64,000 nucleotides of DNA from Streptacidiphilus albus JL83 (GCF_000744705.1 NZ_JQML01000001.1:6520017-6584016), one strand, 5' to 3'; shown: positions 25,426 to 34,157, counted from the first letter of the stretch. Numbers and translations are program-made. Notes: generated by a model from the letters alone, not told the origin.

Positions 25426-26274
25426 TCAGGAGGGCGTGGCGAAGAACGGGTCGGCCGGCAGCCCCCGGCCCTGCTCGGTCGGATCGGCGGTGGACCACTG
25501 ACCCGCCAGCATCCGGCCGCCGCTGTCGTTCCTGGCCAGCGACAGCCGGGAGACGATCCGGTAGCGGTCGCCCCGGTAGACCGAGTGCGAGAACTCGACC
25601 ACCCGGCCCTGCTCGTCCTCGGTGACCCGTTCGAAGAGCAGCGCCGGGAAGTGCTGCGGCACACCCAGCAGCGCCGCCTCCTCCTCGTCGGTCACCGTCG
25701 GTTCGATGGTCTGCAGCGCGTCATGGACGCCGATGCCGTAGCGCGACTCCAGCAGCGCGTAGAAGGAGTGGTCGGCCAGATCCTCCGCGGTGAGCCCGGG
25801 GACCAGGGCCTCCGGCAGGTGGAGGGTCTCCACCGAGATCGGCTCGCCGTCGACCAGGCGCAGCCGGGTCGCCCGCAGCACCGGGGCCGAGGGGGCGAGC
25901 CGCAGCCTCCGGCCGACCCGGGCGCCGGCGCTGATCCGGGTGAAGTCGACGGTCCGGCTGGTCCAGTTGCCGGTGACGCCGGCCACGGCGTGGGTGCCGA
26001 TGCCGGTGGCGGCAACGCCCCTGGCCTGCTGGGTCAGCGCCTGCGCGATCTTGGGCTCGGCCACGAACATGCCCTGCCCCTGCCGGCGGACCAGCAGGCC
26101 GTCGCGGACCAGCTCGTCGACGACGGAACGCAGCGTGGGCCGGGAGACCTCCAGCTCGGCGCAGAGCCGCCGCTCCGAGGGGACCGCGTCGCCCGGGGCG
26201 AGGCCCTCCATCAGGTCGAGCAGGTGCTCGCGGATCCGATCCCGCTTGCGGTACGTGTGCGGGGCTGTTGCCAC
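25426..26274 (-). CDS. GntR/HutC-family regulator with UTRA ligand domain
   Basis: A 282-residue repressor. The N-terminal winged helix (YRKRDRIREHLLDLMEGLAPGDAVPSERRLCAELEVSRPTLRSVVDELVRDGLLVRRQGQG) is followed by a UTRA domain (about 85-250, with LRATRLRLVDGEPISVETLHLP) that binds a sugar phosphate or related effector. GTG at 26274 is chosen because GGAGGAAC lies 9 nt upstream; it trims an N-terminal extension. It is divergent from the GH4 6-phospho-glycosidase with three ACTGGT-type repeats between them, the layout of an autoregulated local repressor. Confidence 0.9.
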   Translation of the reverse strand: MATAPHTYRKRDRIREHLLDLMEGLAPGDAVPSERRLCAELEVSRPTLRSVVDELVRDGLLVRRQGQGMFVAEPKIAQALTQQARGVAATGIGTHAVAGVTGNWTSRTVDFTRISAGARVGRRLRLAPSAPVLRATRLRLVDGEPISVETLHLPEALVPGLTAEDLADHSFYALLESRYGIGVHDALQTIEPTVTDEEEAALLGVPQHFPALLFERVTEDEQGRVVEFSHSVYRGDRYRIVSRLSLARNDSGGRMLAGQWSTADPTEQGRGLPADPFFATPS

Positions 26275-26320
26275 GGCTCTCGGTTCCTCCACTGTCCGGT
26301 CGCACCGGAGTCGGAGCGAC

Positions 26321-26363
26321 AACTGGTCAACCTCTGGCGCAACTGGTCAACTAACTGGTAAAC
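26321..26363. promoter_or_regulatory. Triple AACTGGTCAAC operator in the GntR/GH4 divergon
   Basis: Three direct copies: AACTGGTCAAC at 26321-26331 and 26341-26351, and AACTGGTAAAC at 26353-26363. The GTnnAC core is typical of HutC-type GntR sites. They lie 47-90 bp upstream of the GntR start and 85-130 bp upstream of the GH4 start, well placed to control both. Confidence 0.75.
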
Positions 26364-26448
26364 ATTCTGCCATGCGGCCGTCGGCCTGGCCAGCGTCCGC
26401 CCGTCCACGCGCCCTCGTCGAGGGCGTCCTACCGACAGGAGTCCAGGG

Positions 26449-27708
26449 TTGAAGATCGTCGTCGTCGGTGGCGGTTCCACCTACACCCCCGAGCTGGCGG
26501 ACGGATTCGCCCGGCTGCGCGACCTGCTGCCGGTCGAGGAGCTGGTACTGGTCGATCCGGCCGCCGAACGGCTGGAGCTCATCGGCGCACTCAGCCGAAG
26601 GATCTTCGCCCGCCAGGGCCACCCCGGCCGGGTCACCACCAGCAGCGACCTGGACGCGGCGGCCGAGGGGGCGTCAGCCGTCCTGGTCCAGCTGCGGATC
26701 GGCGGCCAGCAGGCCCGGCTCGGCGACGAGACGTTTCCGCTGGACTGCGGCTGCGTCGGCCAGGAGACCACCGGGGCCGGCGGCCTGGCCAAGGCGCTGC
26801 GCACGGTGCCGGTGGTGCTGGACATCGCCGAGCGGGTCCGCCGGGCCAGCCCGGACGCCTGGATCGTCGACTTCACCAACCCGGTCGGCATCGTCACCCG
26901 CACCCTGCTGGACGCCGGGCACCGGGCCGTCGGGCTGTGCAACGTCGCCAAGGGCTTCCAGCACAGCTTCGGCGAATGGCTGGGCGTCGACCCGGGCACG
27001 GTCGAACTCGACCATGTCGGCCTCAACCACCTGACCTGGGAGCGCGGCGTCCGGGTCGGCGGCGTCGACGTCCTGCCCCGGCTGCTGGACGAGCACGGCG
27101 AGGGCCTGGCCGCCCGCTGCCGGCTGCCGGTGGAGGTGATGCGGCAGATGGGCGCGATCCCGTCCTACTACCTCCGCTACTTCTACGGCCACGACGCCGA
27201 GGTCGCCGAGCAGCGCACCAAGCCCTCGCGGGCCCAGGAGGTCGGCGACCTGGAGCGGCGACTGCTCGACCTCTACGCCGACCCGACGCTCGACACCAAG
27301 CCGGCCCTGCTGGAGCAGCGCGGCGGCGCCTTCTACTCCGAGGCGGCGATCTCCCTGCTCGGCGGGCTGCTCGGGGACAGCGGCGCGCGGCACGTGGCCA
27401 ATGTCTGGAACGCCGGGACGCTGCCCTTCCTGCCGGACGACGCGGTGATCGAGGTCCCGGCCACTGTCGGCACGGGCGGCGCGGTACCGCTGCCGGTCGC
27501 CCCGCTGGAGCCCCGGTACGCCGGGCTGATCGCCCATGTCGCCGCCTACGAGGAACTGGCCGCCGAGGCCGCCGTCAAGGGCGGGCTGCAGCGGGTCGAG
27601 CAGGCGCTGCTGGCCCATCCGCTGGTCGGCCAGTACGACCTGGCCCGGCGGCTGGCCGCCGAGCTCGTCTCGATCAACGCCGACCACCTGCCGTGGAGCC
27701 GGCGGTGA
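26449..27708 (+). CDS. GH4 6-phospho-beta-glucosidase-like enzyme
   Basis: A 419-residue family-4 glycosidase, which cleaves phosphorylated disaccharides by an NAD+ and Mn2+-dependent redox mechanism. The NAD-binding start is KIVVVGGGSTYTPELADGFARL. The metal-site Cys is in GLCNVAKG, and LDHVGLNHLTW is typical of the 6-phospho-beta-glucosidase branch. TTG at 26449 is the start, with AGGAG 7 nt upstream and the conserved N-terminus immediately after. The stop overlaps the GTG of a sugar-kinase remnant. Divergent from its probable GntR repressor. Confidence 0.92.
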   Translation: MKIVVVGGGSTYTPELADGFARLRDLLPVEELVLVDPAAERLELIGALSRRIFARQGHPGRVTTSSDLDAAAEGASAVLVQLRIGGQQARLGDETFPLDCGCVGQETTGAGGLAKALRTVPVVLDIAERVRRASPDAWIVDFTNPVGIVTRTLLDAGHRAVGLCNVAKGFQHSFGEWLGVDPGTVELDHVGLNHLTWERGVRVGGVDVLPRLLDEHGEGLAARCRLPVEVMRQMGAIPSYYLRYFYGHDAEVAEQRTKPSRAQEVGDLERRLLDLYADPTLDTKPALLEQRGGAFYSEAAISLLGGLLGDSGARHVANVWNAGTLPFLPDDAVIEVPATVGTGGAVPLPVAPLEPRYAGLIAHVAAYEELAAEAAVKGGLQRVEQALLAHPLVGQYDLARRLAAELVSINADHLPWSRR

Positions 27709-27761
27709 CGCTGTTCCTGGCCGTCGACGGCGGCAACAGCAAGACCGACGTCCTGCTGGGC
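27705..27761 (+). pseudogene. Remnant of a BadF/BcrA-type sugar (N-acetylglucosamine-like) kinase, 5' 19 codons only
   Basis: GTG at 27705, overlapping the GH4 stop as GTGA, starts a recognisable kinase N-terminus: TLFLAVDGGNSKTDVLLG, the phosphate-1 motif of the actin-like ATPase fold. After 19 codons the homology ends abruptly. The frame then runs into the 3' end of the opposite-strand sulfotransferase, whose stop is at 27793. In related organisms a full kinase of about 320 residues normally follows GH4 (recollection). This is the left stump of a deletion or replacement. Confidence 0.75.
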
Positions 27762-27792
27762 CACGGTCGGCAGCGAAGGAACCGCCGCTCGG

Positions 27793-28644
27793 CTATCCGA
27801 GGTAGCCCCAGGCCCGGGCCGTCTCCCGGAGCTCCTCGGGGACGTCGGCGGCGGCCGGCAGCGGACGGGCGGCCTGGACCCGGCCCGAGCCGATGTTCTC
27901 GCTCCAGTCCCCGAAGTAGGGCTTGAACGGGCCGTGGTCCTGCCTGCCGTATTCGAGCATCCCGGGCTCCCAGGCAACGCCCAGGTAGGCGCAGACGCGC
28001 CGGGTCTCGCGCTCCGGGTCGGCGGTGAGGTCCTCGTACCGCAGGGTGAGGCCGTCGAGCCGGCTCCTGGCCTCCTGGACGCCGGCCACCTGCGCGTGGA
28101 CATCGCGGAGAGCGCCGGTCCGCTCGGCGTCGTGGTGCCGGTTCAGCACCGACTCCAGCACCGAACCGGGGTGCCGGAGCAGGAAGAGGTAGCGGGCGTC
28201 GGGCCAGGCCGCCGCCATGCGCCGCCAGATCAGCGCATTGTTCGGGGTCTTGTCCACGATGATGTCCTTGCCGCTGCGCGTCAGTTCGTGGTCCAGCACC
28301 CGGTCCCACAGCAGATGCTCCAACGCAGCCCGGGGGAGCCCGAGTTCTGCCATCACCTCGGCGGCGTAGTCGGCCCCGAGCCGCACCTGGAGGGTGTCCA
28401 GGTGGAGTTCGTGCGGAGCGCGGATCCGGGAGTGGCTGTTCAGCAGCACCCGCAGCAGGGTCGAGCCCGACCGCTGCGAGGAGATGACGAACACCGGGGA
28501 CCCGACCAGCCGGGTCCCGTGCCGGTCGGGGAGCAGCGCCGCCGTCCGCCGGCTCAGTCCGGGCGGGCGGAGCGCCTCCCGGAGGTGTTCGGCCCGCCGT
28601 CGGACCGCCCGGGTTGCCGCCCCGCTGTGCCGCGCTTCTCGCAT
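27793..28644 (-). CDS. Sulfotransferase family protein (PAPS-dependent)
   Basis: A 283-residue cytosolic sulfotransferase. The 5'-phosphosulfate loop is VFVISSQRSGSTLLRVLLNSH and the 3'-phosphate-binding segment is ARYLFLLRHPGSVLESVLNR. LRYEDLTADPERETRRVCAYLGVAWEP is the usual C-terminal element. It resembles the Sulfotransfer_1/3 families acting on carbohydrates, lipids or natural products; no substrate can be assigned. It stands alone on the minus strand exactly where the neighbouring sugar kinase is cut off, which suggests it arrived with the rearrangement. A TATAGG-like -10 on its strand near 28707 may be its promoter. Confidence 0.88.
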   Translation of the reverse strand: MREARHSGAATRAVRRRAEHLREALRPPGLSRRTAALLPDRHGTRLVGSPVFVISSQRSGSTLLRVLLNSHSRIRAPHELHLDTLQVRLGADYAAEVMAELGLPRAALEHLLWDRVLDHELTRSGKDIIVDKTPNNALIWRRMAAAWPDARYLFLLRHPGSVLESVLNRHHDAERTGALRDVHAQVAGVQEARSRLDGLTLRYEDLTADPERETRRVCAYLGVAWEPGMLEYGRQDHGPFKPYFGDWSENIGSGRVQAARPLPAAADVPEELRETARAWGYLG

Positions 28645-28834
28645 GTCCCTGCCCCATGTCGACGTCCACCGGTCCGAGCGACCGCGCCCTTACCTTCACG
28701 TCGTTTTCCTATACGGCTCTTAAGGGGAAGTGAGAGGAGCCTTTGACAGGTGATTCCGAGCCGCCTCCCAGGCGGTCGGGACGCCCCGCGAAAACCCGGT
28801 GCCCTGCCGCCGCCCGCCCGCGATACTCGATCGT

Positions 28835-30403
28835 GTGTTCCTGACGATCAGTACCTCCGGTTCCGCCGAGCGACCCGCCACCGACCTGGGCTTTCTGCTG
28901 CACAAGCACCCAGGCCGGGCCCAGTCGTTCGCCACCTCCCACGGCCGCGCCCATGTCTTCTACCCGGAGGCGACCGAACAGCAGTGCACCGCCGCACTGC
29001 TGTTGGAGGTCGACCCGATCGGGCTGGTCCGGCGCGGGCACGGTAAGGGACGCGGCGGCTCACCCGACTTCGCACTCGCCCAGTACGTCAACGACCGCCC
29101 CTATGCGGCGTCCTCGCTGCTCGCGGTGGCGCTCACCACGGTCTTCAAGAGCGCGATGAAGGGCCGCTGCGACCACCGGCCGGAGCTGGCGGCCAACCCG
29201 CTGCCGCTGCGGATCGCCGTTCCCGCGCTCCCGGCGAAGGCCGGTGAGGAGGGCGGGCCCGAGCTGGTCCGGCGGCTGTTCGAGCCGCTGGGCTGGCAGG
29301 TCGAGGCGGAGGCCGTCCCGCTGGACACCCGGTTCCCCGAGTGGGGCGACTCGCGCTACGTCCGGCTGGAGCTGACCGGCTCGCTGCGCCTCGCGGACGC
29401 ACTCAGCCAGCTGTACGTGCTGCTGCCGGTGCTGGACGACGCCAAGCACTACTGGGTCGCGCCGGACGAGGTCGACAAGCTGCTGCGGGCCGGCGAGGGC
29501 TGGCTCGCGGACCACCCCGAGCTGCCGCTGATCGCCCGCCGCTACCTGGCCCGGCGCTGGTCGCTGGCGCGCACCGCGCTGGAGCAGCTGGAGCTGGCCC
29601 GGCTGGCCGAGGCCGACGACCGCGAGGTCGAGGAGCTTTCCCCGCTCGGCGGAGCGGCCGAGGCGGAGGCGGCCGAGGCGGCGGAGGCTGCCGAGGCCGA
29701 AGGCGTCGAGCCCCATCCGGTTTCGCCCCATCCGGTTTCGCCCCATCCGGTTTCGCTCCAGGTCCAGCGCCGCGCCGCGATCGTCGAGGTGCTGCGCGCG
29801 GCCGGGGCGACCCGGGTGCTCGACCTCGGCTGCGGCGAGGGCGGCCTGGTCGCCGCGCTGCTCAAGGACGCCCGGATCACCGAGGTCCTGGGCGTGGACG
29901 TGTCCTCGCGCTCGCTCGCCGTCGCCGCCCGCCGACTGCACCTGGAACGGATGTCCGAGCGGCAGGCGGCCCGGGTCCGACTGGTCCAGGGTGCGCTGAC
30001 CTACGTCGACACCCGGCTCACCGGCTACGACGCGGCGGTGCTCAGCGAGGTGATCGAGCACGTCGACCCGCCCCGGCTGCCGGCCCTGGAGCACGCCGTC
30101 TTCGGGGCGGCGCGTCCCGGCACGGTCGTGGTGACCACGCCCAACGTCGAGTACAACGTCCGCTGGGAGTCCCTCCCGGCCGGACATGTCCGGCACGGCG
30201 ACCACCGGTTCGAGTGGGACCGCGCCGAGTTCCGGTCCTGGGCCCGGCGGGTGGCCGAGAGCTACGGCTACACGGTGGCCTTCGCCCCGGTCGGCCCGGA
30301 CGACCCGGAGGTCGGCCCGCCCACCCAGCTCGCCGCCTTCACCCGCGGCACCAGCACCAGCACCAGCACCAGCAACGACACTTCGGCAGGAGCCACCCGA
30401 TGA
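28835..30403 (+). CDS. hen1: Hen1: 3'-terminal RNA ribose 2'-O-methyltransferase
   Basis: Component of the bacterial Pnkp/Hen1 RNA repair complex (522 residues). It methylates the 2'-OH at the 3' end of a cut RNA before ligation, protecting it from repeated cleavage. The N-terminal half (FLTISTSGSAERPATDLGFLLHKHPGR...) activates the Pnkp ligase. The C-terminal methyltransferase has SAM motif VLDLGCGEGGL (about residue 330) and the metal-binding EVIEHV (Glu405, Glu408, His409) with a downstream HGDHRFEW. The linker contains an EA-rich stretch and a 3x HPVSP repeat. GTG 28835 gives the conserved N-terminus and has no ribosome binding site; a GATACT lies 7 nt upstream. It overlaps pnkp (ATGA). 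Confidence 0.96.
   Translation: MFLTISTSGSAERPATDLGFLLHKHPGRAQSFATSHGRAHVFYPEATEQQCTAALLLEVDPIGLVRRGHGKGRGGSPDFALAQYVNDRPYAASSLLAVALTTVFKSAMKGRCDHRPELAANPLPLRIAVPALPAKAGEEGGPELVRRLFEPLGWQVEAEAVPLDTRFPEWGDSRYVRLELTGSLRLADALSQLYVLLPVLDDAKHYWVAPDEVDKLLRAGEGWLADHPELPLIARRYLARRWSLARTALEQLELARLAEADDREVEELSPLGGAAEAEAAEAAEAAEAEGVEPHPVSPHPVSPHPVSLQVQRRAAIVEVLRAAGATRVLDLGCGEGGLVAALLKDARITEVLGVDVSSRSLAVAARRLHLERMSERQAARVRLVQGALTYVDTRLTGYDAAVLSEVIEHVDPPRLPALEHAVFGAARPGTVVVTTPNVEYNVRWESLPAGHVRHGDHRFEWDRAEFRSWARRVAESYGYTVAFAPVGPDDPEVGPPTQLAAFTRGTSTSTSTSNDTSAGATR
29711..29755 (+). repeat. 15-bp tandem repeat within hen1 linker, three copies
   Basis: Three identical units of CCCCATCCGGTTTCG encode three HPVSP units in the linker between the two Hen1 domains. 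The perfect identity suggests recent expansion. Confidence 0.9.
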
Positions 30404-32988
30404 GCCACGACGACGCGAGCAGCGGCAAGCGCGAGCTCGCCGTGCCCGACCTCTCCCTGGTCGTGCTCATCGGCACCACCGGCTCCGGCAAGTCCAGCTT
30501 CGCCGCCCGGCACTTCCGGCCGACCGAGGTGCTGTCCTCCGACGCCTGCCGCGGTCTGGTCGCGGACGACACCAACGACCAGTCCGCCTCCGGCGACGCC
30601 TTCGACGTGCTCCACTACATCGCCGGCAAGCGGCTCGCGGCCGGTCGGCTGACGGTCGTCGACGCCACCAACGTCCAGTCGGAGGCCCGGAAGCAGCTGA
30701 TCGACCTGGCCCGCGCCCACGACGTGCTGCCGGTCGCGATCGTGCTCGACGTGCCGCCGGACGTCTGCGCGGCCCGCAACGCCGCCCGCCCCGACCGGGC
30801 CGGCATGGGCGCCCATGTGATCCCCCGGCACCAGCGCGAACTGCGGCGCTCGCTGCGCTCGCTGGAGCGCGAGGGCTTCCGCAAGGTGCACCACCTGCGC
30901 GGGGAGGCCGAGGTCGAGGCCGCCGAGATCGTCTACGAGAAGCGCTACAACGACCTGCGGCACCTCACCGGGCCCTTCGATATCGTCGGCGACATCCACG
31001 GCTGCCGGGCGGAGCTGGTCACCCTGCTCGGCCGGCTCGGCTATGCCGTCGCCTTCGACGACGAGGGCCGCGCCGTCGACGCGGTGCACCCCGAGGGCCG
31101 CACCGCCGTCTTCGTCGGCGACCTGGTCGACCGGGGGCCGGACAGCCCCGGCGTGCTGCGGCTGGTGATGGGCATGGTCGGCGCCGGACACGCCGTCTGC
31201 GTGCCCGGCAACCACGAGAACAAGCTCGGCCGCTACCTGGCCGGACGCAAGGTGACGGTCAGCCACGGCCTCCAGGAGACGGTGGACCAGCTCGCCGCCG
31301 AGACCCCCGAGTTCGTCGCCGAGGTCCGCCGCTTCATCACCGACCTGGTCAGCCACTACCTCCTGGACGGCGGCAACCTGGTGGTCTGCCACGCCGGGCT
31401 GCCGGAGAAGTACCACGGCCGCACCTCGGGCCGGGTCCGCTCGTTCGCGCTCTACGGCGACACCACCGGCGAGACCGACGAGTACGGCCTGCCGGTGCGC
31501 TACCCGTGGGCCGAGGAGTACCGGGGCCGCGCCCTGGTGGTCTACGGCCACACCCCGACCCCGACCGCCTCCTTCGTCAACAACACCGTCTGCCTGGACA
31601 CCGGCTGCGTCTTCGGCGGACGGATGACCGCGCTCCGCTACCCGGAGCGCGAGCTGGTCGACGTCCCGGCCGAGCAGGTCTGGTACGAGCCGGTGCGCCC
31701 GCTGATCACCGACGCGCCCGGTGCCCGCGAAGGCCGCCCGCTGGCGCTCACCGACGTGGCGGGGCGCCGGATCGTCGAGACCGCCCAGCACGGCCGGGTC
31801 GCCGTCCGGGAGGAGAACGCCGCCGCCGCACTGGAGGTGATGAGCCGTTTCGCGCTCGACCCCCGGCTGCTCGCCTACCTGCCGCCGACCATGGCCCCGG
31901 TCGCGACCTCCCGCCGCGGGGGCTACCTGGAGCACCCCGAGGAGGCCTTCGCCGGCTACCTCGCCGAGGGCGTGCGCGAGGTGGTCTGCGAGGAGAAGCA
32001 CATGGGCTCGCGCGCGGTCGTGCTGCTCGGCCGGGACGGGCCGGCGCTCGACAAGCGCTTCGGCGCGGTCCCGCCCGGTGGCGGCGCGATCTGGACCCGC
32101 ACCGGCCGCTCCTTCCTCGACGGCGACGAGCTGACCGCCGCCGTGCTGGACCGGCTGCGCGCCGCCGCCGTGGCCGCCGGGCTCTTCGACGAGCTCGACA
32201 GCGACTGGCTGCTGCTGGACGCCGAGCTGATGCCCTGGTCGTTGAAGGCGCTCGGGCTGCTGCGCCGTCAGTACGCCGCCGTCGGCGCGGCGGCCGGCGC
32301 CGCGCTGCCCGCCGCCCTGGCGGCACTGGCGCAGGCCCGTGCCCGGGACGCCGGCCCCGAACTGGCCGAACTGGCCGAGCGCCAGCAGCTCCGGCACGCC
32401 GACGCCGCCGCCTTCACCGAGGCCTACCGGCGCTACTGCTGGCCGGTCGACGGCCTGGAAGGGATCAAGCTCGCCCCGTTCCAGCTGCTCGCCGCCGAGG
32501 GGCAGAACCTCGCCGTCCGTCCGCACGACCAGCACCTCGGCTGGATCGACCGGCTGGTCGCCGCCGACCCGAGCGGACTGCTGCGCGGCACCGGCCGACT
32601 GCTGGTGGACACCGGCGACGAGCGGTCCACCGCCGCCGCGATCCAGTGGTGGGAGGAGCTGACCGGCTCGGGCGGCGAGGGCATGGTGGTCAAGCCGCTG
32701 GCCGCGCTGGTCCGCCCGGAGGGCGGCCGACTGGTCCAGCCCGGCGTGAAGGTCCGCGGACGCGAGTACCTGCGGATCATCTACGGCCCGGACTACACCC
32801 TGCCCGCCAACCTGGACCGGCTGCGCTCGCGCTCGCTGGGCCACAAGCGCTCGCTCGCGCTGCGCGAGTACGCCCTGGGCCTGGAGGCCCTGGACCGGCT
32901 CGCGGCCGGCGAGCCGCTGTGGCGGGTGCACGAGGCGGTCTTCGCCGTCCTCGCCCTGGAGTCGGAGCCGGTCGACCCCCGGCTCTGA
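30400..32988 (+). CDS. pnkp: Pnkp: polynucleotide kinase-phosphatase-ligase of RNA repair
   Basis: An 862-residue three-domain RNA repair enzyme. The N-terminal 5'-kinase has P-loop GTTGSGKSS (25-33). The central metallophosphatase has GDIHG (about 196), GDLVDRGPDS (about 239) and GNHE (about 269). The C-terminal nucleotidyltransferase/ligase has the AMP-binding Lys in EEKHMGSR (about 533) and KVRGREYLRIIYGPDY near the end. It heals 5'-OH and 2',3'-cyclic phosphate ends and seals the RNA together with Hen1. ATG 30400 overlaps the hen1 stop and follows GGCAGGAG. Normal length for the family. Confidence 0.96.
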   Translation: MSHDDASSGKRELAVPDLSLVVLIGTTGSGKSSFAARHFRPTEVLSSDACRGLVADDTNDQSASGDAFDVLHYIAGKRLAAGRLTVVDATNVQSEARKQLIDLARAHDVLPVAIVLDVPPDVCAARNAARPDRAGMGAHVIPRHQRELRRSLRSLEREGFRKVHHLRGEAEVEAAEIVYEKRYNDLRHLTGPFDIVGDIHGCRAELVTLLGRLGYAVAFDDEGRAVDAVHPEGRTAVFVGDLVDRGPDSPGVLRLVMGMVGAGHAVCVPGNHENKLGRYLAGRKVTVSHGLQETVDQLAAETPEFVAEVRRFITDLVSHYLLDGGNLVVCHAGLPEKYHGRTSGRVRSFALYGDTTGETDEYGLPVRYPWAEEYRGRALVVYGHTPTPTASFVNNTVCLDTGCVFGGRMTALRYPERELVDVPAEQVWYEPVRPLITDAPGAREGRPLALTDVAGRRIVETAQHGRVAVREENAAAALEVMSRFALDPRLLAYLPPTMAPVATSRRGGYLEHPEEAFAGYLAEGVREVVCEEKHMGSRAVVLLGRDGPALDKRFGAVPPGGGAIWTRTGRSFLDGDELTAAVLDRLRAAAVAAGLFDELDSDWLLLDAELMPWSLKALGLLRRQYAAVGAAAGAALPAALAALAQARARDAGPELAELAERQQLRHADAAAFTEAYRRYCWPVDGLEGIKLAPFQLLAAEGQNLAVRPHDQHLGWIDRLVAADPSGLLRGTGRLLVDTGDERSTAAAIQWWEELTGSGGEGMVVKPLAALVRPEGGRLVQPGVKVRGREYLRIIYGPDYTLPANLDRLRSRSLGHKRSLALREYALGLEALDRLAAGEPLWRVHEAVFAVLALESEPVDPRL

Positions 32989-33012
32989 CGCCGGGACTTC
33001 CATTCGATTCGA

Positions 33013-33041
33013 CTGCATAAAAATTCTAGCGTCCGTATACA
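33013..33041 (+). promoter_or_regulatory. argF promoter with ARG-box-like site
   Basis: A local AT-rich patch. TGCATAAAAATTC (33014-33026) matches the weakly palindromic ArgR box form (TGAATAAAAATTCA-like). TATACA (33036-33041) is a good -10, with CTGCAT 17 bp upstream as a poor -35. The box overlaps the -35/spacer, consistent with arginine repression by ArgR. Confidence 0.6.
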
Positions 33042-33081
33042 CTTGCCGAATCGGTCGTCCCCGTCACCCCAGGAGCTCGGC

Positions 33082-34083
33082 ATGGCCTTCAACCTGCGCA
33101 ACCGGCACTTCCTCAAGGAGCTGGACTTCACCCCCCAGGAGTTCCGCTTCCTGCTCGACCTGTCGGCCCAGCTGAAGGCGGCCAAGTACGCGGGCACCGA
33201 GCAGCCCCGGCTGCGCGGCAAGAACATCGCCCTGATCTTCGAGAAGGGCTCCACCCGGACCCGTTGCTCCTTCGAGGTCGCCGCCGCCGACCAGGGGGCG
33301 CACACCACCTACCTCGACCCGAGCGGCTCGCACCTGGGCGCGAAGGAGTCGGTCAAGGACAGTGCCCGGGTGCTGGGCCGGATGTTCGACGGCATCGAGT
33401 ACCGGGGCCACGGCCAGGCGATCGTCGAGGAGCTGGCCGAGTACGCCGGCGTCCCGGTCTGGAACGGGCTCACCGACGAGTGGCACCCGACCCAGATGCT
33501 GGCCGACGTGCTGACCGTCCAGGAGCACAGCAGCAAGCCCCTGGCCGAGGTGGCCCTCGCCTACCTCGGCGACGCCCGCAACAACATGGGCAACTCGCTG
33601 CTGGTCACCGGTGCGCTGCTGGGCATGGACATCCGGATCGTCGCGCCGAAGCAGCTGTGGCCGACGGCCGAGGTCCGGGCGGAGGCCGAGGCGCTGGCCG
33701 TCGCCAGCGGGGCGAGGATCACCGTCACCGAGGACGTCGCGGCCGGGGTCGCGGGCGCGGACTTCCTCTACACCGACGTCTGGGTGTCGATGGGGGAGCC
33801 GAAGGAGGTCTGGGCCGAGCGGATCGAGCTGCTGATGCCGTACCAGGTGTCGATGGACACGGTCCGCGCCACCGGCAACCCGGCCGTGAAGTTCCTCCAC
33901 TGCCTGCCGGCCTTCCACGACCTCGGCACCGAGGTGGCCCGGCAGCTCCACGCGACCACCGGCCACACCGAGCTGGAGGTCACCGACGAGCTGTTCGAGT
34001 CGCCGCACTCGATCGTCTTCGACCAGGCGGAGAACCGGCTGCACACCATCAAGGCGATCATGGTCGCCACCCTGGGCGACTGA
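33082..34083 (+). CDS. argF: Ornithine carbamoyltransferase
   Basis: Makes citrulline from ornithine and carbamoyl phosphate (or the reverse in the catabolic enzyme). The 333-residue protein has the carbamoyl-phosphate site STRTR (57-61), the HPTQ motif ([10 protein letters not shown]), and the ornithine-binding HCLP (273-276). Its length and C-terminal region ([28 protein letters not shown]) are of the long ArgI/ArcB type. A biosynthetic role is favoured by the ARG-box-like promoter; no arcA or arcC is nearby. ATG 33082 follows AGGAG with 6-nt spacing. Confidence 0.95.
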   Translation: MAFNLRNRHFLKELDFTPQEFRFLLDLSAQLKAAKYAGTEQPRLRGKNIALIFEKGSTRTRCSFEVAAADQGAHTTYLDPSGSHLGAKESVKDSARVLGRMFDGIEYRGHGQAIVEELAEYAGVPVWNGLTDEWHPTQMLADVLTVQEHSSKPLAEVALAYLGDARNNMGNSLLVTGALLGMDIRIVAPKQLWPTAEVRAEAEALAVASGARITVTEDVAAGVAGADFLYTDVWVSMGEPKEVWAERIELLMPYQVSMDTVRATGNPAVKFLHCLPAFHDLGTEVARQLHATTGHTELEVTDELFESPHSIVFDQAENRLHTIKAIMVATLGD

Positions 34084-34097
34084 TCCGCTGACGGATC
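34082..34097 (+). terminator. Small hairpin at the argF stop
   Basis: GATCCG and CGGATC flank CTGA, a 6-bp stem overlapping the stop codon. Weak; listed as a possible terminator. Confidence 0.35.
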
Positions 34098-34157
34098 GTC
34101 CGGGGTCCAGTAGTCTCGCGCGCACCGACTTGGTCCAGACCTATGGGGGCGGCGGCG

